A stretch of DNA of 64,000 nt from CAIUPE01 sp037131735 (lineage in GTDB: Bacteria > Pseudomonadota > Alphaproteobacteria > Rhizobiales > Beijerinckiaceae), in the NCBI GenBank assembly GCA_037131735.1, contig JBAXQM010000004.1:1-64000 (forward strand), written 5' to 3'. This document shows, piece by piece, positions 26,966-34,007 of this stretch. The position numbers and the translations under genes are program-made. The stretch's first letter is position 1, and each line of letters starts with the position of its first letter. The notes under the pieces are model-generated. The model made no database searches, had not been told where the DNA came from, and was given only the letters and a program-made list of their open reading frames with translations.

Positions 26966-28180
26966 TTGGTTTTGGGTGCTTCTCTCGTGCGTAAACTGAT
27001 TTTCGCCGTTCTTCCCGTCCTGATTGCCGTTTTCATCATGATTGCGGGCAATGGGCTGATCAACACGCTCATTCCCTACCGCGCGACGGTTGAGGGGTTT
27101 AGCCCCGCCATGGTGGGCGTGATCGGCTCGGCCTATTTCATCGGGATGCTGGCGGGCACCTGGACAGCGCCCTCGATTGTGCGCCGCGTGGGGCATATCC
27201 GCGCCTTTGCCGCCTATTCCGCGATTGTCTCGGTGGCGGTACTTGCCTTCCCCCTCGCGATCTCGCCTTTTCCTTGGGTCATTTTGCGCGCGATTGTCGG
27301 CTTTTGCTTTGCCGGACTTTACGGCGTGGTTGAAGGCTGGATTTCGGCGAAAGCGGGTTCTTCGCATCGCGGGCGGATGCTCGGCATTTACAACATCGCG
27401 AATTTCACCGGCTCGATGGCGGGCCAGCAGACGCTGCGCCTGTTCGAGCCGAAGAGTTTCGCGCTCTTCTCGGCGGCCGCGAGTTTTCTCACGCTCGCTC
27501 TTGTGCCGATGGCGATGACGCGCGCGGAACCGCCGCCTATCCCGGCCAAAGGCCGCCTTGTCATCCGCGAGCTTTTGAAAGCCTCGCTTATCAGTTTTGC
27601 GACATCTGTTCTGCTCGGCCTGGCGAATGGCACATTCTGGTCGATCATTCCCGCTTATGTGCAACGGCTCAATCTCGGCCCCGGCACGGTGGCGAGTTTT
27701 ATGACTTGGGCCATTCTGGGCTCCGCATTGATCCCTTGGCCGGTGGGGCGGCTCTCCGACAAATTTGATCGCCGCTTGGTGATCGGCGTACTCTCATTTG
27801 CAATTATGGTGGTTGAAGTCGCGCTGTGGTTGATTGCAAAACCGTCACCCGCGTTGCTCTATACGCTCGGCTTTTTTGCGGGCGCGTTTATCACGGCGAT
27901 TTACCCTGTTTCCGTGTCGCTTTCGGTTGATCGGCTCGGGCCGGATAAAGCCGTACCCGTTTCTTCTACGACACTGTTTCTCTATTGCACGGGCGCAATT
28001 ATCGGCCCGGCCTTTGTCGCGACGCTGATGACCTATTATGGCGACCGCATCATGTTTGCGCATAATGCGTTGATGCATCTCGCGATGATCGGCTTTGTCG
28101 TCTGGGGCATCTGGCGCGAAGGACCGGCGGAGAACCACGTCAAAATGACGATTGACCCGCCCGACGCGCCATTGAATTAA
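26966..28180 (+). CDS. MFS transporter
   Basis: A 404-residue protein with about twelve hydrophobic helices. The loop between helices 2 and 3 (SIVRRVGHIRAFAAYSAI) and the repeat after helix 8 (GRLSDKFDRRLVIG) are the usual MFS signatures. It resembles the YcaD/YfkF-type group by GLYGVVEGWISAKAGSSHRGRMLGIYNIANFTGSMAGQ. The substrate is unknown. The only well-placed start is a TTG at 26966 just after AAGGGGGG. Its GC is normal for the core, unlike the genes on either side. Confidence 0.8.
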   Translation: MVLGASLVRKLIFAVLPVLIAVFIMIAGNGLINTLIPYRATVEGFSPAMVGVIGSAYFIGMLAGTWTAPSIVRRVGHIRAFAAYSAIVSVAVLAFPLAISPFPWVILRAIVGFCFAGLYGVVEGWISAKAGSSHRGRMLGIYNIANFTGSMAGQQTLRLFEPKSFALFSAAASFLTLALVPMAMTRAEPPPIPAKGRLVIRELLKASLISFATSVLLGLANGTFWSIIPAYVQRLNLGPGTVASFMTWAILGSALIPWPVGRLSDKFDRRLVIGVLSFAIMVVEVALWLIAKPSPALLYTLGFFAGAFITAIYPVSVSLSVDRLGPDKAVPVSSTTLFLYCTGAIIGPAFVATLMTYYGDRIMFAHNALMHLAMIGFVVWGIWREGPAENHVKMTIDPPDAPLN

Positions 28181-28187
28181 CGAGAGA

Positions 28188-28457
28188 TCAGGCTACTTCG
28201 GGGTGCCTTGCCAACCAATCCTGTAACGCTGAATCCATTCGCGTTTGCCAGCCTTCTCCCGTGGCACGAAAACGCTCAACGACATCGCGCGATAACCTAA
28301 TCGTGATGCGCTCTTTCGTGACGATGGCCTTCGGCCGCCCACGCAGTTTTTTGCGTAAAGTCGCCGGCAAGGACTCAATCGTTCCTGCGCGTGCGAAATC
28401 ATTCTCGGTCCATGCGGGATTGTCCCGATTACCGCTGTGTTTGACGCGCTTTGCCAT
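28188..28457 (-). CDS. brnA: BrnA-family antitoxin
   Basis: 89 residues ending in a ribbon-helix-helix-like region: KERITIRLSRDVVERFRATGEGWQTRMDSALQDWLARHP. BrnA antitoxins bind BrnT and repress their own promoter. The preceding NPAWTENDFARAG segment is also typical of this family. It overlaps the upstream brnT frame by 29 bp on the same strand. It seems intact. Confidence 0.85.
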   Translation of the reverse strand: MAKRVKHSGNRDNPAWTENDFARAGTIESLPATLRKKLRGRPKAIVTKERITIRLSRDVVERFRATGEGWQTRMDSALQDWLARHPEVA

Positions 28458-28709
28458 AACCGATCACCTCACGCTTGTTGGCTTTACGAAAACTGATCAC
28501 GCGAATGCCTTTGGGCACTTCAACGAAGACCAGAACATGCAGACGCTGCCCCACAAAGCCCAAAGCTCGAATGCGGGTTTCGCCGTAGTCATGCCGATCA
28601 TCGACGACATAGAGCGCTGTTTCAAAATCAAACTCTCGAACTTGCTCAAAACTCAACCCACGTTCGTCGATATTGCGAGCATTTTTAGAGGATTGAATTC
28701 AATCTCCAT
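28429..28709 (-). pseudogene. brnT: BrnT-family toxin gene, frameshifted near its 5' end
   Basis: BrnT is a RelE-fold ribonuclease toxin. The main frame gives SFEQVREFDFETALYVVDDRHDYGETRIRALGFVGQRLHVLVFVEVPKGIRVISFRKANKREVIGYGKA, a clear BrnT body. The expected N terminus (ATG at 28709: MEIEFNPLK) is in another frame. Adding one A to the run of five A (plus-strand T at 28682-28686) would join them as ...NPLKNARNIDERGLSFEQV, exactly the family pattern. As written, the ATG frame stops after 18 codons, and the body has only a TTG at 28656 as start. This is either a real inactivating frameshift, an assembly error in a homopolymer, or slippage. Confidence 0.75.
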
Positions 28710-28744
28710 TTATTTTTTGTATGCACAAAAAATAAAGACGTCAA
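28709..28744 (-). promoter_or_regulatory. brnTA promoter with overlapping palindromic operator
   Basis: On the minus strand TTGACG (28744-28739), a 17-bp spacer, then TACAAA (28721-28716). Over the spacer and -10 lies a perfect inverted repeat with 12-bp arms (28709-28720 and 28725-28736) around ATGC. It is a natural candidate for the BrnA operator. The predicted RNA start falls at or next to the brnT ATG, so any message from it would be nearly leaderless. Confidence 0.6.
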
Positions 28745-28751
28745 GTACCCC

Positions 28752-28868
28752 TCACGCCACCGGCGTGCGCATGGTGACGAGTTCTTCCCCTGCTGTCGGA
28801 TGCACCGCGAGTGTTGAATCAAAATCGCGTTTGGTGGCGCCCATGCGCATCGCGATGCCGACAAGCTG
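28752..28868 (-). pseudogene. Remnant of the gor 3' end (distal copy of the flanking direct repeat)
   Basis: These 117 bp align without gaps to 31109-31225, the 3' end of gor, with 6 mismatches. Translated they give FQLVGIAMRMGATKRDFDSTLAVHPTAGEELVTMRTPVA and a stop; the intact gene has IQLVGIAMRMGATKRDFDSTLAVHPTAAEELVTMRTPVG. Four of the six changes are silent. Similarity stops abruptly at 28868/28869, where AT-rich retron DNA begins. Confidence 0.9.
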
Positions 28869-28907
28869 GAAAAGCAACAGACTCTTTTTACCAAAAAAAT
28901 AATTTAC

Positions 28908-28942
28908 TTTCCCTTAGGGAAATACTAAAATTTCTTTATAAT
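28908..28942 (+). promoter_or_regulatory. Candidate promoter region of the retron operon
   Basis: TATAAT at 28937-28942 is a perfect -10 element, but no convincing -35 lies 16-18 bp before it. A small palindrome TTTCCC TTA GGGAAA (28908-28922) sits immediately upstream and could bind a regulator. Confidence 0.4.
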
Positions 28943-28988
28943 TCAAAATGGATCTTAGGTTTTCGGACAGAAATTTAGAGTAAACGCA

Positions 28989-29573
28989 TTGGCCCAAATA
29001 CCCATCAAGACACGCCGCAAAATAGATGCAGATAAGTTACGACGCGCATCACAAGCGGAAAATATCGAGTTTATAATTTTCATAGCTGGTCCGTATATTG
29101 AACCAGACGCTTCAAAAGAACCAACTGAAACATCAGCAAAATTGAGATTCCACTTATTCCAGTTGCTCAAGGACGACGGATATGATGTCACTTTAGGTGA
29201 ATATCGAGAATTAATTGACTCATACAAAGAATATTTTGGTGAATATCATAACGCCACTGCAGCCGAATTAGACCATGCAGCAAATTCAGCTTCAATAGTT
29301 ATAATGATACCCAACAGCCCCGGATCGTTCGCGGAAATTGGGGCTTTCAGTACAAGTGAGCCCATTTGCCAAAAAATGATTATTTTATTCAATAATAAGT
29401 ATTGCAATGAAATAAACTACATAAATCTAGGCCCTATTAAAGGTGCAAAGGATTTCGGCTCGACTGTCGTTTGTGTTGACTATGAGCAGATTGAATATTG
29501 TTTGTCCATTGTAAAAAAATTTGCAGTTAAGGCAAAGCAAAAAATATTTCTTAAAAAGACCTATCAATTATGA
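28989..29573 (+). CDS. Retron effector: nucleoside deoxyribosyltransferase-like (NDT) protein
   Basis: 194 residues. FIIFIAGPYIEPDASK (about 28-43) and the IVIMIPNSPGSFAEIGAFSTSEPICQKMIILFN segment (about 103-133, with Glu116 in the catalytic-Glu position) match the nucleoside 2-deoxyribosyltransferase fold. Type II-A retrons such as Ec86/Eco1 use an NDT-like effector held by the RT-msDNA complex. The start is a TTG at 28989 after TTTAGAG; no ATG is in frame. An 11-codon leader (28948-28983) ends just before it. Its stop overlaps the next gene by 4 bp. Confidence 0.85.
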   Translation: MAQIPIKTRRKIDADKLRRASQAENIEFIIFIAGPYIEPDASKEPTETSAKLRFHLFQLLKDDGYDVTLGEYRELIDSYKEYFGEYHNATAAELDHAANSASIVIMIPNSPGSFAEIGAFSTSEPICQKMIILFNNKYCNEINYINLGPIKGAKDFGSTVVCVDYEQIEYCLSIVKKFAVKAKQKIFLKKTYQL

Positions 29574-29881
29574 CTTACACGGACCCCTTATTCACTTACC
29601 TAACGATACTCTCAATTATTCAACCAGCTCGCATTCAAGATATAGAGAATTATGCCCCCAGCATTATTCCATCAGAAATATATGATACTATGATTTTTGC
29701 AAATAGTTTCAGAGAGGTTCACGCATTTGCTCGAGATAACAATTACATTTTGTCAGTAAGAAAAGGCACTTACTTCCTTACGGCAAAAGGTCGAGCCGTT
29801 GTCCGTCGCAAGAATTTTTACCGGGAATTAGATAACAGCAGAATTTTCTTGATGAAAGATCAAAGAAAGTATTATAAGTAA
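29570..29881 (+). CDS. Retron-associated winged-helix protein
   Basis: 103 residues: helices around LFTYLTILSIIQPARIQDIENYAPSII and REVHAFARDNNYILSVRKGTYFLTAKGRAVVRR, a helix-plus-wing layout like the DNA-binding part of NDT-type retron effectors. In Ec86, as I recall, the NDT and winged-helix parts are one polypeptide; here they are separate, joined by an ATGA overlap. The msr starts right after its stop. Confidence 0.75.
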   Translation: MTYTDPLFTYLTILSIIQPARIQDIENYAPSIIPSEIYDTMIFANSFREVHAFARDNNYILSVRKGTYFLTAKGRAVVRRKNFYRELDNSRIFLMKDQRKYYK

Positions 29882-29884
29882 GAG

Positions 29885-30069
29885 GCGGGTTGGCATCGAG
29901 TTCGGCTTGTTCGCTGTTTCGGCGAGCAGTTTAGTTGGTGAGTAATATAAGGCTCGTGGATTGAAGGCAATCTCCGTATTTCCGGACCTTGCCGTCAATC
30001 CGGAGCTTCCCTTCAATCCACATGCTCTAGGCAGTCTTCCTGACTGGATTTGCAGAGATGCCAACTCGC
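29885..30069 (+). ncRNA. Retron msr-msd non-coding RNA
   Basis: a1 (GCGGGTTGGCATC, 29885-29897) pairs with a2 (GATGCCAACTCGC, 30057-30069) over 13 bp, with one G-U. An msr hairpin at 29907-29929 has a 7-bp stem TGTTCGC/GCGAGCA and loop TGTTTCG. The loop context TGTTTCGGC also occurs in the Ec86 msr as I remember it. The msd stem is a perfect 12-bp pairing of GTGGATTGAAGG (29956-29967) with CCTTCAATCCAC (30010-30021), with internal complementarity inside. A further 5-bp hairpin CAGTC/GACTG lies at 30032-30046. The G at 29898, right after a1, is the likely branching guanosine. a2 overlaps the RT start codon. Confidence 0.88.
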
Positions 30070-31092
30070 TCCTATTTATTTCCCCATAATTTTTCACATA
30101 TCGAAGCTCTACTTCGGAGTGAAAACCAAGAACTATCCGACAAAGATTTTATCCCATTTCGAGAGAAAAATATAGCACCACTTTTTACAACATTAGACTT
30201 AGCGATAGTTTTGGGAATTGGACCTAGATTAATTTTTTCAATACAAAAAAATCAAAAAAACTATTATCGAGAATTCAGTATTAGAAAAAGCAATGGAACT
30301 CTAAGGCAAATAAACGCGCCGAGAACTTATCTAAAAGTCATTCAATGGTGGATACTTGACAATATATTGGCTAAGATAACATTACCTTCATATATCTTTG
30401 GTTTTTCTAAGGGTGGATCGATACAAAACAATGCGTCCTATCATTTACAATCTAGGCATTTATTAAACGTAGATATAAAATCTTTTTTTAATTCGGTTAG
30501 TAAACGTCAAGTAACGAAAGTTTTTCTGGACCTAGGTTATAGCGAAGAAGCTTCTAGTACTCTTGCAAAACTCTGCACCTTAGATAACTGCTTACCACAA
30601 GGGGCACCGACAAGCCCATGTCTAGCAAACCTCGTTATGATAGAGGCAGATAACGAAATACAATATTTATCATCACGTTTAGGTATAAAATATTCAAGAT
30701 ATGCCGATGATCTTACATTTAGTAGTGCCCAATACATTGGTCTTGACTTTCTCAATCATGTTAGCTTGATAATCGAAAAATATGGATTTGCATTAAACAC
30801 AAAAAAGACAAGGTTTGCTGGAACCGGCTCAAGAATGGAAGTGACGGGCCTTGTTGCTGGATACTTTATCCAACCACCCATACAATGGCGAAAACTGGTA
30901 CGGGCCCGATTACATAGACTTAAGAATAAGGAAGCGCTAGACATAAATGATATTTCATATCTGCTTGGAATTCGTGGATACTCTTTGCAATTCCCTACCG
31001 CTAAACAAATGCAGTCTCTACTGAACTCTTGCGACGAATTATTAAAGAGATCACCTCCGGTGTTCACTAATAGTAAAGTCAGATTGATTTAG
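30058..31092 (+). CDS. Retron reverse transcriptase
   Basis: 344 residues. Motifs in order: RKSNGTLRQINAPRTYLKVIQWWILDNIL (motifs 1-2), the retron-specific NASYH (NAxxH, 125-129), LLNVDIKSFFNSV (motif A, 135-147), CLPQGAPTSPCLANL (178-192), SRYADDLTFS (YADD catalytic, 215-218), LNTKKTRF, and the retron-specific EVTGLVAG (VTG, 262-264). NAxxH and VTG separate retron RTs from group II intron and DGR enzymes. There are no maturase or endonuclease domains. The ATG lies inside a2. With the upstream RNA it should make a branched msDNA that holds the effector in check until phage attack. Confidence 0.94.
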   Translation: MPTRSYLFPHNFSHIEALLRSENQELSDKDFIPFREKNIAPLFTTLDLAIVLGIGPRLIFSIQKNQKNYYREFSIRKSNGTLRQINAPRTYLKVIQWWILDNILAKITLPSYIFGFSKGGSIQNNASYHLQSRHLLNVDIKSFFNSVSKRQVTKVFLDLGYSEEASSTLAKLCTLDNCLPQGAPTSPCLANLVMIEADNEIQYLSSRLGIKYSRYADDLTFSSAQYIGLDFLNHVSLIIEKYGFALNTKKTRFAGTGSRMEVTGLVAGYFIQPPIQWRKLVRARLHRLKNKEALDINDISYLLGIRGYSLQFPTAKQMQSLLNSCDELLKRSPPVFTNSKVRLI

Positions 31093-31107
31093 TATGTATG
31101 TCATACT
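31091..31107. repeat. Short inverted repeat at the island/gor junction
   Basis: AGTATG TATGT CATACT lies between the RT stop and the gor stop. It may be the trace of the insertion end or a weak bidirectional terminator; there is no T-run. Confidence 0.35.
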
Positions 31108-31108
31108 A

Positions 31109-32464
31109 TCACCCCACCGGCGTGCGCATCGTCACGAGTTCTTCCGCTGCTGTCGGATGCACCGCGAGCGTTGAATCAAAATCGCGTTTGGTCGCGCCCA
31201 TGCGCATCGCGATGCCGACAAGCTGAATCATCTCGCCGGCACCCTCGCCCAAAATATGAACGCCGAGCACTTTGTCGGTTGGCTTATCGACGAGGATTTT
31301 CATCATCACTTTATCGGCGCGGCCCGAGAGCGTCGCCTTCATCGGGCGGAAGCTTGTGCGATAGAGCACGACCTCATGCGCCTTGCGGGCCTCGTCTTCG
31401 GTGAGGCCGCAGGTGCCGAGTTCCGGCGTTGAAAACACCGCCGTTGGAATGGGACCCAGATCGACTGCCGTCGGACGATTACCAAACACCGTATCGGCAA
31501 AGGCATGGCCTTCTCGGATCGCAACGGGCGTCAATTGCAAGCGGTTGGTGACATCGCCCACCGCATAGACAGAGTCGATATTCGTTTTCGAATAAGCATC
31601 AACAATGACACCGCCTTGCGCATCCAGCGCCACACCGACGGATTCAAGCCCAAGGCCTTTTGTCATCGGCTTGCGGCCTGTGGCAAAGATCACGCGCTCG
31701 ACATCGAGCGCCACGCCGCCGTGAAGGTGCAGCGAGAGATTGCCACGATGCCCTGAAATCATCTCAACATCATTCTCGGTGATGATTTTAACACCTCCAT
31801 TCACCATCGCATCATGCAGCCCCGCGCGCAGATCATGGTCAAAACGCGGCAAGACACGTTCACGCCGTGTGATCAGTGTTACATGAACGCCCAAGCGCTG
31901 AAGCAAACATGCAAATTCGACACCGATATAACCTGCGCCCACAATCGCAACCGATTTCGGTAAAGAGTTCCACTCAAAAAACGCGTTTGACTCATCGGCC
32001 ATGCCGATGCCCGGCGTCGCATCCGGGAAAGACGGCGTGCCACCGGTGGCAATCAAAATATAACGCGCGGTAACGATGCGCCCATCGGCGAGTTGAACCT
32101 CATGCGATGATTTCAACGCGGCACGTTGCGCCACAATCTCGACGCCATTTTTTTCCAATGTCTGGCGATAAAGCCCCTCAAGCCGTGCGATCTCTTTATC
32201 TTTCGCGGCTTTGAGTTTTGCAAAATCAAAATTTGCTTGATCAATCGACCAGCCAAAGCCGGACGCGTCTTCGATATCATCGGCGAAGCGGCTCGCTTGC
32301 ACATAGAGTTTCTTCGGCACACAGCCGCGAATGACGCAAGTTCCTCCCATGCGATATTCCTCGGCAAGCATCACTTTCGCGCCATGAGAGGCGGCGATAC
32401 GCGCCGCGCGCACACCGCCCGAGCCACCGCCAATCACGAAAAGATCAACATGGAAAGCCGTCAT
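31109..32464 (-). CDS. gor: Glutathione-disulfide reductase
   Basis: An FAD-dependent dimeric enzyme that reduces glutathione disulfide with NADPH. 451 residues: FAD loop VIGGGSGGVRAARIAASHGAKVMLAE, redox-active disulfide GGTCVIRGCVPKK (cysteines near 43 and 48), NADPH loop VAIVGAGYIGVEFACLLQRLGVHVTLITR, and the C-terminal catalytic HPTAAEELVTMR. The 3' end is intact despite the island beside it and is the copy that keeps the gene whole. rpiA follows upstream on the same strand after 23 bp. Confidence 0.95.
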   Translation of the reverse strand: MTAFHVDLFVIGGGSGGVRAARIAASHGAKVMLAEEYRMGGTCVIRGCVPKKLYVQASRFADDIEDASGFGWSIDQANFDFAKLKAAKDKEIARLEGLYRQTLEKNGVEIVAQRAALKSSHEVQLADGRIVTARYILIATGGTPSFPDATPGIGMADESNAFFEWNSLPKSVAIVGAGYIGVEFACLLQRLGVHVTLITRRERVLPRFDHDLRAGLHDAMVNGGVKIITENDVEMISGHRGNLSLHLHGGVALDVERVIFATGRKPMTKGLGLESVGVALDAQGGVIVDAYSKTNIDSVYAVGDVTNRLQLTPVAIREGHAFADTVFGNRPTAVDLGPIPTAVFSTPELGTCGLTEDEARKAHEVVLYRTSFRPMKATLSGRADKVMMKILVDKPTDKVLGVHILGEGAGEMIQLVGIAMRMGATKRDFDSTLAVHPTAAEELVTMRTPVG

Positions 32465-32487
32465 CAGCGTGCTCCGTTCATTCGTTT

Positions 32488-33189
32488 CTATGCGCGTTTG
32501 ATCACGCGCACGCCCTCATGCGTGGCAAGAATAGCGCGTTCGGCCATGCCAATAAACAAGCCATGTTCGACAAGGCCGGTGACATGATCAAGCGCATCGG
32601 CAAGGCGAGCAGGATCGGGAATGGATCCAAGATGTGCATCAAGCACAAAATTGCCGCCATCAGTCTTCACAGTCGTACCATCGGCTTTCAGCCGCAAACG
32701 TAACTCACCCGCGCAATCCGCTTTTTCAATCACGCGTGTTAAGCGTTGCCGCGTTGCTGCAAGTCCAAAAGGCACCACTTCAAGCGGCAAGGGAAATTTT
32801 CCGAGCACTGCAACTTCTTTCGTTTCATCAGCAATCACGACAAAACGTTTGGCTGCAAGCTCAACGATTTTTTCACGCAAATGCGCGGCACCGCCGCCTT
32901 TGATCAAATTCAACTGCGCGTCGAGTTCATCCGCACCATCAATCGCAAGATCGAGTTCAGGCGTTTCATCAAGCGTCGTCAAAGGAATGCCAAGGGTCTC
33001 CGCCTGAAGTCGAGTGGCCTCCGACGTCGGGACGGCAATCAATTTCAGCCCTTCGCGCTTCATGCGCTGCGCCAAAAGATCAACAAAAATCTTTGCTGTT
33101 GAGCCTGTGCCAAGCCCGAGCCGCATCCCGCTCTCCACCAAAGTGAGCGCCTCGGCGGCGGCGGCTTTTTTCAACTCATCCATGGACAT
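32488..33189 (-). CDS. rpiA: Ribose-5-phosphate isomerase A
   Basis: Interconverts ribose-5-phosphate and ribulose-5-phosphate. 233 residues with the family motifs LGLGTGSTAKIFVDLLAQR, AIDGADELDAQLNLIKGGGAAHLREKIVE (catalytic Asp/Glu and Lys region) and the late KTDGGNFVLDAHLG. The start at 33189 or 33183 cannot be separated. Likely cotranscribed with gor, supporting NADPH-linked carbon flow. Confidence 0.95.
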   Translation of the reverse strand: MSMDELKKAAAAEALTLVESGMRLGLGTGSTAKIFVDLLAQRMKREGLKLIAVPTSEATRLQAETLGIPLTTLDETPELDLAIDGADELDAQLNLIKGGGAAHLREKIVELAAKRFVVIADETKEVAVLGKFPLPLEVVPFGLAATRQRLTRVIEKADCAGELRLRLKADGTTVKTDGGNFVLDAHLGSIPDPARLADALDHVTGLVEHGLFIGMAERAILATHEGVRVIKRA

Positions 33190-33313
33190 TGGCAGGCCCC
33201 ATCAAAATCATACTCATTTATTGGTCTTCCTTGTCGCAATCGGCGTGAAAAGCCAAGGCCTTTCCCGGTTCCAAGAATTGACGGGCGCGCCATTTTCAAC
33301 CAAGCCTCACGCC

Positions 33314-33994
33314 ATGACCCGCCCTACCATCGTTTTCGATCTCGACGGCACGCTTGCCCACACCGCGCCCGATATTCTCGGAACGCTGGATCATATTCTT
33401 GCGCGTGAGGGCCTACCCCTTTTGCCGCATGAAGACGCCATCGGCCTTGCGGGTGCCGGAGCACGGGCGCTTTTGAAACGCGCCTTTGCGGTATCGAACA
33501 TGCCGTTGCCGGACGCGAAGCTCGATCTCCTTTTCGAAGATTATCTCGCGCATTACGAAACGCGCATTGCAGAGCGCTCACATCTGTTTCCAGGGGCCAA
33601 GAACGCCCTCGAAGCCCTTTCTGCGGATGGTCATATTCTCGCGGTGTGCACAAACAAGACTGAGCGTTTGGCAGCCGTGTTGCTCGAAAAACTCAAAGTC
33701 GCGCATCACTTCAAAGCGATTTGCGGCCGCGACAGTTTTGCCTTTCAAAAGCCCGATGCGCGACATTTGACAGAGACGATTGTCAAAGCAGGCGGCTTAA
33801 CCCATCACGCCATCATGATTGGTGACACGCGCACCGATATTGATACGGCGCGCAATGCAAAATTGCCTGTAATTGGTGTACGCTTTGGCTATAGCGACAC
33901 ACCGATTGACGCGCTCGCGCCGGATATATTGATTGATCATTTCGACGAGTTGCGCGCGGCGATTGCGGCACTCTCACAAACCACCGCGCGCTGA
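33314..33994 (+). CDS. gph: Phosphoglycolate phosphatase-like HAD hydrolase
   Basis: 226 residues with the HAD motifs: nucleophile DLDGTLAHTAPDI (Asp at residues 8 and 10), a cap domain, AVCTNKTERLAAVLLEKL (motif II), FQKPDARHLTETI (Lys) and MIGDTRTDIDTARNAKLPVIGVRFGYS (motif IV). This matches the Gph group, which clears 2-phosphoglycolate. The ATG at 33314 begins the normal N terminus; the frame is open far upstream but overlaps divergent rpiA. Confidence 0.86.
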   Translation: MTRPTIVFDLDGTLAHTAPDILGTLDHILAREGLPLLPHEDAIGLAGAGARALLKRAFAVSNMPLPDAKLDLLFEDYLAHYETRIAERSHLFPGAKNALEALSADGHILAVCTNKTERLAAVLLEKLKVAHHFKAICGRDSFAFQKPDARHLTETIVKAGGLTHHAIMIGDTRTDIDTARNAKLPVIGVRFGYSDTPIDALAPDILIDHFDELRAAIAALSQTTAR

Positions 33995-34007
33995 TTTCAA
34001 ACAACAA

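Larger units (their letters stand above)
28869..31108. mobile_element. Retron-bearing genomic island inserted at the 3' end of gor
   Basis: An AT-rich segment of about 2.24 kb bounded by the two copies of the gor 3' end. It holds the NDT-like gene, the winged-helix gene, the msr-msd RNA and the reverse transcriptase, all on the plus strand. Base composition and codon use (many A- or T-ending codons, frequent ATA and AAA) differ from the flanks. No integrase is present, so the means of transfer is unknown. Confidence 0.75.

Noticed and set aside
26726..27664. Minus-strand open frame of 312 codons
   Set aside because: Antisense to the MFS transporter; very rich in Arg and His with no domain pattern.
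28752..28868. Independent small gene of about 39 codons
   Set aside because: It is a start-less fragment nearly identical to the gor 3' end.
30058..31092. Group II intron or diversity-generating element
   Set aside because: No maturase X or endonuclease domain, no domain V/VI RNA, and no template/variable repeat pair; NAxxH and VTG point to a retron.
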